Assembly (NCBI GenBank): GCA_028564705.1
Contig: JAPXFQ010000250.1
Location: 1,674,001 to 1,738,000, forward strand
Source of the DNA: Apricaphanius iberus
Lineage: Eukaryota > Chordata > Actinopteri > Cyprinodontiformes > Aphaniidae
DNA length: 64,000 nucleotides
Direction of reading: 5' to 3'
The notes below the pieces were generated by a model. That model saw only the letters and a program-made list of their open reading frames with translations, searched no databases and had not been told where the DNA came from. Positions 1 to 63,728 of this stretch are shown in pieces (the stretch's first letter is position 1; the number at the start of each line of letters is the position of its first letter). Both the position numbers and the translations under genes were made by a program.

Positions 1-650
1 GTGACCAGCCACAGTGAGCCACCTTCACGCCTTAATAAGCCACCTCTTGGTTGCAGCCCAGCAGGAAGATTCAGAGGCAGGGGGTGAAATGCTGTGGGTC
101 ATTAAGTGCCCTGGGGAAAGGACTCTAAAATGTAGGTCTACTTTGTCATGGACTTATTTCCGATCAGTCACAACCAATAAATCCACCCATTTCCGACCAG
201 TAATCTGCTCAAGAATGCGTAAGTGATTTGCAGCCAGAACGCTCCATATATCCTTATATTACTACTTCTACATTGCTCTAAAGAGCTTATGATATATCCA
301 TACACAGATTTACATTCTAATTATTTCTGAATTGTTTCTGTCTAGCTCAGCCAACCACCCCCTGCATTAACTATGTTCAAAATGTTTTATACATCTGTTC
401 AATATTCCATGTCACCATGCACAGATTCAGCGCTTTGCAAAAATATTAACACTCCTGTTTTTTGTTTTCTGCTATTACAGCAGCAAATTCTTTGTTGAAT
501 TCTCTACTAACTTTTCATTTAGCAGTATGAGAGTATTTAATACCTCACATACATATAACAAGTTTTATTTTTAATAAAAAACAACATCCTTCCATTGCAC
601 AGCTATTCACAGCTATGTCAATATAAAAGAAGATTGAAGATAAGTTTTAT
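1..650. other. unassigned, no gene seen
   Basis: AT-rich sequence. Only short chance frames; no repeat ends, RNA gene or motif that I recognise. Confidence 0.6.
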
Positions 651-659
651 TGTGATGAC

Positions 660-1590
660 TTGAAAGCTGTTTGGATGAAATGAAGATCATTAAAGGGCCA
701 AAACAAAGGTCAAATCAAATCTGTATCTATGTGGTGAATGGAAATTATGACATTGCTAACACTATTAATGACTTCTATTTGCATTTTAATGATGCTTATG
801 TGTTGTCTCACATCTTCTGTAATGCACAATCTACATTGTCTGGCGTATTAAATGATCATGTTGACCTTCCCCCATTTATAATCACTGCTCCTGATGTCTA
901 AAGAATGTTTTTAAATTTTAATGTGAGGAAGAGTCCAGGTCCATATGATCACAGGAAAAATGTAAAAAACATATGCAAGTCAGTTATATCATGTTTAAAG
1001 TGACCCTTTTAATTGCTCGCTTGTTCAACAAAAGGTTCCATCTGCATGTAAAGAATTGGTGGTCAAATCAGTGCAAAAAAAAAAAAAAAAGCGGATTTTT
1101 GGACTGTTTGACTAACATCCCTGGTGATAAAGTGTTTCAAACACTTGGTGAAGCAATTCTTAACAACTAAAGTTCAAGACAAACTGGACCCCGTGCAGTT
1201 TGCATATCAGCAAGGGGTGGAGGATGCTACTGTCATTTTGCTACAGTTTGATGTATAAGCACTTGGAGAACGGTAAACATGTTAGGCTTTGTTTTCTGAA
1301 TTCCTCAGCTTTTAACATGATTAATCCTCAGATTATCTGCTTTAAATTACGGAGTGACTTTAACCTTAAACAGGATCTTGTAAAATATGTTTATGATCTA
1401 TTTATTTATTTTTAACATGTCCTGTCTGACAATGTGGCATTCAGAATTGGTGTCTGAGTACCAAGTAGAAACCCAACAGATTCACTTTCTTAAGTGGAGC
1501 ACTACGACTTTTGCTATAGCACTCCATTTGATAGGTGATAAATCTTTATTAGTGATTGTTGTGGGTTTAATTTTCTGATGTTATGGACAT
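660..1590 (+). pseudogene. LINE reverse transcriptase remnant
   Basis: Broken frames together resemble the reverse transcriptase of a fish APE-type LINE: ANTINDFYLHFN, ITAPDV then KSPGPYD, the Leu-Asp-Pro-x-Gln-Phe-Ala-Tyr core near 1190-1210, VEDATVILLQ, and RLCFLNSSAFNMINPQII (about 1285-1340). Several frameshifts and stops and a poly-A-like run at 1075-1090 show that it is dead. Clade (Rex1 or L2-like) not settled. Confidence 0.7.
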
Positions 1591-1814
1591 GGGGAAAGAA
1601 GATGAAGGAGAGAAGTAGGAAACAAAAGAGAGTGAGTTGACGATACAAGAGATGGGGGACAAAGAGAACGCAAGAAAACATCCCAGTCTTCCTCCACAGC
1701 TGCATGTTGTCAATGTTGCTCCTTTTTGAGAATGATGATGAGTTTTTAATGATGATGAGTAGACAAATACAAGTGGTTTAATGGTTATTATTTATTATTG
1801 TTTATATTTGACAA

Positions 1815-3215
1815 TATGAGCACTTACTCCATCATAGGCAGGAGAATACTTTTTAAAGCCTGCTACATCTTTCACTTCATTAGAATTAGGTGGTTCAAAA
1901 TTACTGAGAGGCGGAGATGAACCTTTAATATAATCTAATCCATTAACATTTGTTGATTCAATTTTTTCAGCAAGAGATGTACCAACACTAGAATTTTTTT
2001 TGTTAAATCTACATGCTGAAAAAGTTGAAGAGTACTTTAATGGACCTATTTTCCTTTGAAGGAGTTAATTTATTGTTTTCCATGTACCTTTGATATCATT
2101 AACAGATTTCTTAAATTGATCACTAAAATATATAATTTTTGTCAATCTGAGAAGATAAGTGTATTTGGTTTTATATGATTTGTATATTGCAAAATTTAAA
2201 GGAGAAAGTGAGCCTAAATACTTCTTGTATAACTTATTTTTTTCGTCAATGAGGATTTTTTTTCCCAGACCCTTAGTAAATCAAGGTTTGATTCGCTTTT
2301 TGATGCATCCCTGCAACTTTTAACAATTGTGGAAGACTTGCTGAATTAGATTATTGTAAGAGTTTTCAGTAAGCCACGTTAGGATCTTCTTCTCTGAATA
2401 ACTTCTCAAAAGATGTATTCTCAAGTAATTATTTACATTTTATTTGATTACTGACATTATAATTTTCAAATATGATATAGTTTTTTATTCAATTTACAGT
2501 CCTTACTAAGATGAACAATGTGAAATACTGGAAAATTATCTCATACATAAGTGTAGAGTATTCCATATTTTGTTTCATAATTCAAGGAATTGAATAAAAT
2601 ATTGTCTTTTAATGTGCAGCATTTTCAGTGACTGTTGTTGGTTTGGTAATTGCAAGGAAAAATAATTTTCATGTATACAATTTAAAAATTCATTATTTGG
2701 ATGATATACATCTGGATTGAATTAATTTATAAGGACATCCCCAAGAACATAGCAAAGTTTGTTTTCCTTGTTTGGTAAATCCAAAATATTTGATAAACAC
2801 TGATTAAAACTTACAGTGTCACTGTTTGGAGGCCTATAAATGTTACCAATAATGATATTTTCAGTTTTTATACTTGCTAATGTTTCTATAAGGACCGATT
2901 CAGATTATGTCTGATTAAATGACAGAAGAAGTTCATGTTGGACCCTAACATCCCATTTCTTGTGAACAAAAAAAGAAACTCCTCCTATAGGCCTATTCTG
3001 CCTGACAGAGTTGGTGGAGTTACAATCTGTCAATTTATATAGGCCATGTTCTTTAGACTGCTAAGTTAGACCTGTCTCTGAAAAATCATGATTCAGTAAT
3101 GGTAAGAAGTGAGTCAGCTTCTCTTGATTCTTTGGTAAACTAAGAATATTCATATGTAATACTGAAAATGTTTTTTTTTCCAGACTAGAAAATTCCTTAA
3201 CAAACTTATTGAATG
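1815..3215 (-). pseudogene. LINE ORF2 remnant, endonuclease to start of reverse transcriptase
   Basis: Reads leftward. Near 3180-3060 it encodes FSVLHMNILSLPKNQEKL, the start of an APE-type endonuclease. Near 2870-2700 it encodes IIIGNIYRPPNSD and a GDV/GDF-like motif. Near 1850-1815 it reaches YSPAYDGVS, the lead-in to reverse transcriptase, and then stops matching. Many frameshifts. It is the other half of the element whose ORF1 lies at 5600-6500; a hAT element was inserted between them. Confidence 0.7.
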
Positions 3216-3571
3216 CAGGGCCGGCCCGAGGCATAGGCAGTATAGGCAAATGCTAAGGGCGCCGCATACCCTGGGGGCGCCAGAGACGCGTTAAGAACTT
3301 TCCGCTGTTATTGTACTTGACACTGCAACAAGTGTATCAGCGTTAGGATTTACAATTTACAGTCTACAGCTTCATGGCATTGACTTTAACTGTTAAGGGC
3401 TGTTATTATATCACCAGTGGGGACTTGAAGGGATCACACATACACTTAGCTCACGGTGCCGAACAAAACATTATGCGCCACAAAGCAGGATGGGAAACCA
3501 CCACCTCCACCAATCAGACTTCTTTTACCCGCCATTCGGTTTCCGTTTTTATTGCGTCAAAAGAAGTTAAT

Positions 3572-3653
3572 ATGTCAAAGTGTCCCAAATTATCTGGTGC
3601 CCAGGGGAGGAAGAAATGAAAAGAAGAGGAGGAAAAACGTGACAAAGACAAAG
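3572..3653 (+). pseudogene. remnant first exon of hAT transposase
   Basis: ATG opens MSKCPKLSGAQGRKK, then a TGA stop, then KEEEKRDKDK before a GT (gtaatg) that could be a splice donor. A basic SGAxxRKRKxE start is what I recall for ZMYM1-like hAT transposases of fish. The rest of the transposase is absent from this copy. Confidence 0.5.
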
Positions 3654-3927
3654 GTAATGTTACAGTAAAGATGATGTTAATGATATTATTTTGATGTTAC
3701 AGAAAGATGATGATCAATAATGCCATTAGCTATTAGCATACGTGGTTAGCTAATCTATAAATAGTAGGGATTCAACGGGACAGGGTAAAGTACAGGAACG
3801 TTCGGTACGCCCTGCACGGGACAATCCGTCCTCCTGTACCTTGGGACTTCGGTACCGCCATTGATTTTATGCTGGTAATTAGTTACTGCCGGCCCGACGT
3901 TACCAAACTGCGCCGTGCTCCCAGACA

Positions 3928-4303
3928 CAGGTGCAACAACCAGCTCGCTGTTCCCCGCTCCAGCAGCTGGTTGGCATAGAGACACGAACTCCTCTCCACA
4001 ATGCGTCCATCACGGAGCAGTGAGGAGCAAAAAAATGTACACGGGTCGGTTTCGCTTTTTTTCGGAAATCAGCCCTGGTGTTAGGTGCTGCTCAAATGTC
4101 TCCCTGACATGAGCGCAGGTGCAACAACCAGCTCGCTGTTCCCCGCTCCAGCAGCTGGTTGGCATAGAGACACGAACTCCTCTCCACAATGCGTCCATCA
4201 CGGAGCAGTGAGGAGCAAAAAAATGTACACGGGTCGGTTTCGCTTTTTTTCGGAAATCAGCCCTGGTGTTAGGTGCTGCTCAAATGTCTCCCTGACATGA
4301 GCG
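3928..4303 (+). repeat. 188-bp perfect tandem duplication inside the hAT element
   Basis: Copy 1 at 3928-4115 and copy 2 at 4116-4303 read identically by eye, starting caggtgcaacaacc and ending cctgacatgagcg. Both copies give the same open frame in translation, but this is a by-product of the duplication. Confidence 0.9.
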
Positions 4304-4916
4304 CTTTCTGCCCGGGTGGGCTCCAGCATTCAGGGGCGCCGGGTTGCGCTGTGTTCATCTCCTATTTGCGGTATGCCGGAGCGCAAAGCAAAGAGGAGAT
4401 GTGCTGCGCTCCATTCATTGATGCACACACAAATGCCCTTTGAGCAGCGGGCACACGAAGAATATTCGCCACCTGTGTCAGTGTGGTCAGATGCGCTCTT
4501 GTTTAAAGAACAGGTAAAATGCAGAAAACATTCTGTTACTGCGGCCCTGTGTGTGAACAATAATCCCAGAGAGATGTACAGCACGTTTACCTGCAACTAT
4601 GGGCGGATTAAGTTAACTGTGACATTTTGCTTTTTGTTCCCACTTCCCAAAAAAATTTAATATTTGTTTTGGGATTTAAAAAAGCAGTCTCTATCTACAC
4701 AAAACTTGTACCGAACTGTACCGTGGACCGCGGCCCAAGTACCGAGGTTGTCATATGATGATGTCGTAGATGACTTTGCCTCAAGAAAATCCAGGAAAGT
4801 CAAGCTGTAGCAAGTCATGTAAGATTAAGGAGGTGGTGGTGTAGTTCCTGAAGTAATTTAAGGCAGGACCAAAAACACCAACAGAGCTCTTTTAAAGATC
4901 ATCTTTTCATTTTTTT

Positions 4917-5020
4917 TAGATAGATAGATAGATAGATAGATAAAAGAAGATAGATAACATGAGATAGATACATAAGATAGCTGAAAGATAGATAAAATAA
5001 GATAGATAGACAAGATACTA
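4917..5020 (+). repeat. GATA microsatellite, partly degenerate
   Basis: About six perfect GATA units at 4917-4942, followed by interrupted gataga/aagata units to about 5020. It lies within the hAT element. Confidence 0.9.
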
Positions 5021-5330
5021 ATATCTTATTTTGCACAGTGCCGTATTTCTATTGCATTTAAGTTAATGTCACTTGTTTACACTTATGTAGGCTATCTATA
5101 TTGTATTTAATATGTTGAGTTCATTTTTTTATTTCTTTCTTTAATTATTATTATTATAATTAGTATTTTGAATGTGCAATTGTTTTATTTAAATAAAATA
5201 ATGTCTAAAACAAAGCTATAAAGTTTCTTGTGAGTATATGTACACTAGCAGTGCAAGTACTGTACTGCAATGCAAGGGGGCGCCACTTAAAATCTTGCCT
5301 AGGGCACCAAATTGTTTAGGGCCGGGCCTG

Positions 5331-6500
5331 ATTGAATGTAAAGTCATTATAATATTCACAAAAGTTTCGATTGGCTGTATTGGACAAAAAGTTTACATCT
5401 GGATCAACATCCAGTCTACAATATTGTATCTCTATATAATTCAAATTGATTAAATAACAGTATATCATTCATATTTCCCCATATGGAGCACTCATGGTTC
5501 TGCTTTTTGTTTGAACAATCGGAACATATGACAGGCATATCATAATATTAGGAGACCAATTACACAAGAGATTACAAGCATCATCTTATTTGTTACAGGG
5601 CTGTTCAAATGTGTGGTTGCCTTGATTGCGAATGAGTGATGAGTGTATCATATCTGAGATAGGCAATCTTACCCCTCTTTCTTTCTTCTTTCATTGCTGG
5701 AATCAGGTTTTTATGTTTCTGTCGAACTGATTCAGAATAGTCCTCATTAATGTACATATTTGTTCCATTGAGAAGTTTTGCCTTGTCCTGCACACCCCAA
5801 AAGATCCTTGTACCTCAGAAACTTCAAAACTATTGATCTAGGTTTTCCTCCATGTCCAGGTGGCTTTCCAAAGCAACGAACCTGTTCCAATACAACGTGC
5901 TTTGTGTGCAGTTTAAGCTTTTCCGAGATGATCTTTCTGATCTTGTCCTCAAATTCAGACAACTTTTCATTATCAGTCTCTGAAACTCCATCAAAGAGTA
6001 GAATGTTTTTTCGTGTTGGATTATCAATGTAGTCATCTTGTTTCTGCCATGTTCTCAACCGAGGAGCCACGATCATTGATGACTTAATTCAACTCTTTAT
6101 ACTTGAGGGATGAATTATCAGATTGTAATCTTAGTTGATCAATATTTCTGTGAATAGTGAAGCCTTGCGTTGAGGTCACAAACATCTTTCGTGAGGCCAT
6201 CCAACCTTTCATTAAGAGTCCATGATGAGTTGGACAAAGCCTTTATGGGTACTATCCTGGTTGTGCTGTAAATCCTTAAATAAGGACATTTGTTGTTCCA
6301 GAAGACCTCTTCCTTGTGAGGAGGTAAGAAGATCCTCTTCAGTTTTTGTGCTGTTTGATGTCAGAATGGACTTCCTTTCTCCATCCTTATAAACCCTTTT
6401 TTTAAGGAAGGTGAAAATTCTGAAGTCAAACCAGTTAAAAGGAAGATTAGATTGTTTTTCGGTAAAGCATATTACTTTTAGCTTAAACACCAATAAGAAC
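5331..6500 (-). pseudogene. LINE ORF1 remnant (coiled coil and RNA-binding domain)
   Basis: Reads leftward. From about 6400: KDGERKSILTSNSTKTEEDL, then after a stop a coiled-coil piece (LNERLDGLTKDVCDLNARL), then KNILLFDGVSE, PRSIVLKFLRYKD and, after a frameshift, NMYINEDYSESVRQK and KRGKIAYLRYDTLI. This is the L1-type ORF1 RRM and C-terminal domain layout. Dead through frameshifts. It continues as ORF2 at 3215-1815 once the hAT insertion is removed. Confidence 0.75.
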
Positions 6501-9054
6501 CTGTTTGAAAAGACTTTTCTCTTTTAGCTTCTAAATAGACTTAATGGAAATTTTACCATTTAATATGGTTCATAACTCAAAATGACACATTCGGTGTTTA
6601 AAATATTCACAAAAAGACTGAAGCACAGAACACATGACTCATCCTCGTTTTCGGAGGGTATCTGATGGATATTTTCCAAAAAAGTAGACCGGTTGGATTT
6701 AATTTATTTTTCTGAAAGAAGCGACGCTTTTAACTGAAGCTTGAGAAATAAACCTCTGAATCTCACTGATGCAACCTGAGGGCGGCTGGAATTAAAGTGC
6801 CTCTCATGGTATTAGGCTGCTGGTAATTTAACTTTATGTATCTGCAAATAAAGGATTATATGGTTTTACAAATGCCAAATTAGAATATTTTCAGGGTTTT
6901 CTAACCCACACAGTGCAGGCTTATGAAATAGGCTTTTTATGCTAAAAAAAAGGTACATGTTTTTTTTATAGAACACACAGAATGCATTAAATACTATGAA
7001 CATGCCCAAAGAAAACAGGACAGCCTATTTACATAATATTCACTGAGTCTGAAAGTCTGAGAAAGGTAATAGATGTATAGATGTTTGTTTATTTGCATCA
7101 CTCTTTGCTTGTGTGCCATCGGCCCAGTTGCGGTGGCTGGTTCCCAGCAGATCTGGCGGGATTGCTGCTTTATCCTTATAACCGAATACTAATCTTGTGT
7201 GGAATCCAGCGCTGCTGCCTGTGCAGCACTAATATTGCCACCTGGTCCCTGGCACACCAACACACACTGTAAGCTCCTCTTTGGCTACACAAAACGAGCT
7301 TATAGTTCATGCAAGCATTCGCACACTGTATTTTTGTCATGAAAGGAGACTTTTATCACAATCTCTGGCCTATTTTCTGAATTCAGTGAGCCTGGTGCTG
7401 TGATCGGTGAACCCGTAAGAGGGCCAACTCCACACTGCTCAACCCACGGATCAGCTTGATGTTGTGAAATAGCACAGAGAAGTGAGCTACGTTAGGGGGG
7501 AAAAAGTATTGTGCTGTAGGCATACAAGCTGTTGGTCAATTATGTTCACTTCCTCTGGCGATTCATGCAGAGGAAGTTAATAGACAGGATTATGACTTGA
7601 AAAGATTTGACTTCCTCACAAGTTAAAGCATTCCTATCAGCATAATGAAGTGTGGAACTGTACATTCCTTTTGCATACACAGTTGGCCCAAGGAATGAGC
7701 ATCCTAAGCTGCTGCTGCTTAGGACCCCAAGACCACATGACTTCTCAGGCAGAACATACTGTACAGCTGACATTTTCTTATCTGTAAGTACATTTATAAA
7801 GAATAAGCACAGCTTTAAACTTCAAAGTTCTAAATATCAAATCTAAAAGCTTTCAAAAGTCTGTTGACATTGAATTCTACTACAAATGTACTAGTTGTCG
7901 TACTACTGTGAAAGGTTTAAAGGAATGCATCTAAATGATTTATTAAGTCTAATTTTTGCACACTGTTTTGCAAATAAATGTTTTTAAAAACAACCATTTT
8001 GAGTGCGCTCTTAATAAACTTGACCTCTCCTTCAAAAATGCTTTTCCTGTTATTTTCAAATTTACGAATGTGGAGTAACTAATTTTAGGTTTTAATAAAA
8101 CATTCTGTGATTTAGCCAAGTTATAAATTAAGACAAGGGGAGATAAGTGCACAGCACCGTCATGCTTGGAGAATTTAAAAGGGATATTGGGGTTAGATTT
8201 GGTGGTGTGTGAGTGTGGGCTGTAATTGGGCTACCCAAATCAGAGTCTATTTTAGGCCCCAAATAAAGGCAAGCTGCTCTGTTTAAATTGATTTGTCAGT
8301 TTAGTAAGCGAAGAACATGGATCAGAATGTTACAATACTCTGTAAACAGACAACATTCAGGTTATGAAATTGCTTTGGTTAACACAACAAAGAGAAAAGA
8401 CTCCAATTTCCCCTTTTTAACGTGACTCAGGAGAAGGAAGAGTGTTTCCTGTTACTTCCCATAAATGCACCCAACGAAACTTCACCATTCAGCCTGCACA
8501 TAATAAGCTTGTAACACATTTTGGCCTTTGACCCCCAGGTTCTTACACGGTGGCCCTTCCTCTCCATCACAATATCTTTTTATTGCACCTTCATGGGCTT
8601 TAGATGTCACCGCTGCAGCAGAGAACGGCCTGCAGACGGTGGGTGTGTTCAGTGAGCGGAACTAACACCAATTACAGCCTGCTGATAGGTGTTTACTTTT
8701 AAAAGAAGGCGGGGCTATTCGAGCCTTTGGCTGTGTGTCAAGTCAATCAAATACGATTATGCTGCTTTCAGGTACCTTTTGTAATATTTATTATTAAAGG
8801 ATATACCGCTTTGAACGTTTCATTTAGTGGTAGGACAACACAACGTAAAACATCTAAGAAGAGATAAATATAGAAAGGCTTATAAAGGCAGAATTGTTTT
8901 TCTTTCATTTTATTTTCAGATTAATTATAATGACTAATATTATCTACTTTAATTCTTATCAAGGCAAACATATCCATAGCTATATTGATCTTTTAATTTG
9001 ATTCATTATATGATCGAGTATATTGTTAAGATAGTTTTACTTTTTGTGATGTGT
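6501..9054. other. unassigned upstream sequence
   Basis: AT-rich with short chance frames. I see no coding exon, transposon ends or RNA gene. A somewhat less AT-rich part (8430-8720) could be regulatory, but nothing in the sequence proves it. Confidence 0.5.
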
Positions 9055-9178
9055 ATGTAATTAAATTGTAATTTGTAACTCCTTCGTTGCAGGACCCCCA
9101 TAAAAAAAAGTTTTTAATCTCAATGGGACGTTCCTGGTTAAATAAATGTTGAATAAAAATAAAATAAAATATTTTTTA
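9055..9178 (+). repeat. LINE 3' tail fragment
   Basis: Contains aggaccccc, then ttttaatctcaatgggac and ttcctggttaaataaa followed by A-rich repeats. This is a widespread fish LINE 3' end (L2/Maui-like as recalled). Confidence 0.6.
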
Positions 9179-10234
9179 CTATGCTTATTCACCTTTTTTG
9201 AATTGATTTTCAGCCTTTTCTAGAAGTTTTTTTAATTAAATGTATATTTGTATTTAAAGTTTTTAATTCTGCTTTTCTTATTTAAGTTTTTTAGTTTTGA
9301 TGCTCTTATAAGGGTGTTAATAGCATTGCTTCTTAAAACTTTTATATCTGTTTCTGGTGTGTGCACATAGTTCATTTCTGTTAGCTACACATTTCTTGAG
9401 ATTTCTGTTTTTACCCATTTGTTTATCTTTATTTAACTCATTGTTTAATGTTGTTGTTAATCAAGCTTTTATCTGATGTAAGGCACACTGAGTTCCCCTT
9501 GTTTTCCCCTTAATTGATTGATTGACAGAATGTTTGATTGATTTTATCCAATAGCTTTCATTACTACCTCATTTCTATTACTTTACTTCTCTACAGTTAC
9601 TTAAAATGTAGCTAATTTATATAAAAGAAATCTGTTTATCACATTAAACACATTAATAAAAGTATGAAAACAAGCTGCAAATTGTACATTATTTTAATAA
9701 TTATTTAATTATAATTAGATCAGAATTAATTTTTGTTTGTAATAGGGTGTTTCGTACTGCAGACAGTATGCAGCTGAGAGTACAGCCAGCCCAAGACCCA
9801 AACAGCTGCTTATGGTGTCAAAACCGACAGCAGGCAAGTGGGTTCATGTACATTAGAGTAATCATACCAGTACAGACCTTTTTTAGATCTATATTGCCAT
9901 TAGGTAAGGGTCTTGGCTTTCACACTCTACCTTTCCTACTTGGTAAAATCCACTTAACAGAGGTTTGAACAAACTGATGTAATACAATTTAGATGTATAA
10001 CGAATTAATGTATGAACACAGATGTTGTTTTGATTGATGGTGCTTGAAAAGGCCCCAAACAGCCTCGAACTGGCTCTGGCAGACGGGTATAACAACATGT
10101 GTTTTGTATTAGTATGATACTACATGACACGGTCGTGTGTCGTAGCTCAGCAAATGAAAGTGACTGTTTGAAAGACTATAGAAAGATGAGCTTTAGCTTT
10201 TACATAAAATCTAAAACTCATACCCAGATCTACT
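9179..10234. other. unassigned upstream sequence
   Basis: Very AT-rich. It may include the degraded 5' side of the following LINE fragment, but no motif supports this. Confidence 0.5.
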
Positions 10235-10833
10235 ACACCAGACAAGACCCAAGGTGTAGGTTGTGTAAAGACTCATCTAAGGCAATCCAGCACAGCAGGA
10301 TGTAAAATGCTGGCAGGGAAAGCATACATGAAACCTCATACCCAAGTGGCTGGCTTAGTATACAGAAACATCTGTGTGGAGTATGGGCTGGAAACCCTGA
10401 GGTCAAAGTGCGAAACACTTCCAAAGGTGGTGGAGAATGACCGAGCAAAGATCATGTGGGACTTCCAGATCCAGGCCGACATGATGGTAATGGCAAACCA
10501 ACCGGACATTGTGGTGGTTGATAAAGAGCAGAAAAAAGCCGTTGTGGTGGATGTGGCAATACCAAATGATGGTAACATAAAAACTTGGGAAATACCAAGG
10601 GCTCAGAGAGGAGCTAGAGAAGGCTTGGAAGGTAAAAGTGATAGTAGTACCTTTGGTAATCTGAGCACTTGGGGCAATTACCCCCAAACTGGAGGAATCG
10701 CTTCAGTAGATCCATGGAAGAACCTCAGACATCTCAGTCCAGAAAAAAAGTGCAGTACTTGGAACAGCAAAGATACTACGCAGGACCCTCAAGCTCCCAG
10801 GACCCGAGCGTCGAATGGGGAGTGAGACGGGAA
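10235..10833 (+). pseudogene. 3' end of a restriction-like-endonuclease LINE (R4/Rex6-like)
   Basis: Reads TRQDPRCRLCKDSSKAIQHS, a zinc knuckle, then after a break MLAGKAYMKPHTQVAGLVYR, KIMWDFQIQADMMVMANQPD and VVDKEQKKAVVVDVAIPND. The PD..D..K pattern is the C-terminal endonuclease of R2/R4-type retrotransposons. Beyond about 10610 the frame shifts, but the other frame still resembles the family end (KKSAVLGTAKILRRTLKLPG). It is broken by stops. The clade is named from memory. Confidence 0.72.
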
Positions 10834-10834
10834 T

Positions 10835-10902
<68 letters not shown>
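10834..10902. repeat. TA microsatellite at the 3' end of the LINE fragment
   Basis: About 33 TA units with one C interruption, starting right where the LINE sequence ends. It may have grown from the 3' tail of the retrotransposon. Confidence 0.95.
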
Positions 10903-10906
<4 letters not shown>

Positions 10907-11379
10907 CATCTTTGTAAAAAAATAATTTTTTTCTGGTAAATTATTCCACAGTTTTGACACTTTAAGTATTGGTTCATGGAATCAATTAACTAACCAATAC
11001 GAGTACATTAGAATAGTATCGGCCTGATGCCCATATCAGTATTGTTGCATTCCTATTATACATAACTGGATAATTATTTATCATCTCAGAAGGGAAATCA
11101 ACTGTAACAGCAGCAAAGTGACAGATAGGAGGCATTTAGACTCCCACAAGAAAAGTATAAAAGGAATTAAGAAAAAATAAAGAATTAAGAATAATCTATG
11201 CAAATTACGGACAAAAATATATTTTAAAACAATCCCAAAGCCAAGTACTGTGTTGTTTTTAGGGATAAACTGGTATGCTTTGATTTGAATGTGTAACTGA
11301 GTATGATGATTTAAAAAAAACTAAATGTAAATACTTAAATCTAATGTTTTGGGAGAGACGAATTCCCATTTCCATCTGT
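10903..11379. other. unassigned sequence before the promoter
   Basis: AT-rich with no visible features. CpG content begins to rise only after about 11390. Confidence 0.5.
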
Positions 11380-11797
11380 CTCTGAACGCAGCACCGCCCC
11401 CCTCCAGTGCACGGTGTGAGCGCTCATTCAGCTTTATAGCCCAGAGAAGCGCTGTGGTCTCAGAGAAGCGCACATATGCTTCGCTTACAGGCAGTTAGAA
11501 CAGGATGTAGCGACTGAAACAGACCACGGAAAGAGAGAGGCAGACAGAGAAGAAAAACGCAGGGTAAACTGTGTGATGTGACAAACTGCAGACGGACAGA
11601 AATGACCGCCTCAGCGGTGGAGTGGAAGAAGACAAGAGGCGTCCCGGTGAGGAGGCACCTCACCGCCGCTGGCAGGTCTTGACGGCTGCTCCCGGTAACC
11701 TGAGAGAGCCGAGCCGTCGCAGTAAGCAGCAGGGCTTTTACCCACGCGGAAAAACACAGCACAACCGGAACAGTCCACAACAACCTTGAGAGCGACC
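11380..11797 (+). promoter_or_regulatory. CpG-rich promoter and 5' UTR of kif21b
   Basis: CpG density rises sharply here compared with the AT-rich flanks and falls again after exon 1. A GC-box-like CACCGCCCCCCTCC lies at 11391-11404 and a TATA-like TTTATAG at 11433-11439, which would put a transcription start near 11465 if used. The start site itself cannot be read from sequence. The stretch also holds two start-stop codon pairs, ATGTAG (11505-11510) and ATGTGA (11576-11581), upstream of the main ATG. Confidence 0.6.

Positions 11798-63728
<51,931 letters not shown>

Larger units (their letters stand above)
3216..5330 (+). mobile_element. hAT-type DNA transposon, internally rearranged, inserted in a LINE
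   Basis: 2115 bp. Left end CAGGGCCGGCCCGAGG, right end TTAGGGCCGGGCCTG, which is an inverted match. Exact 8-bp target duplication ATTGAATG at 3208-3215 and 5331-5338. Inside are a remnant first coding exon (3572-3653), a 188-bp perfect tandem duplication (3928-4303) and a GATA microsatellite. There is no long transposase frame, so it cannot move by itself. Confidence 0.92.

Noticed and set aside
4316..4660. Open frame of 114 codons inside the hAT element
   Set aside because: No resemblance to hAT transposase and no domain; likely chance in noncoding transposon sequence.
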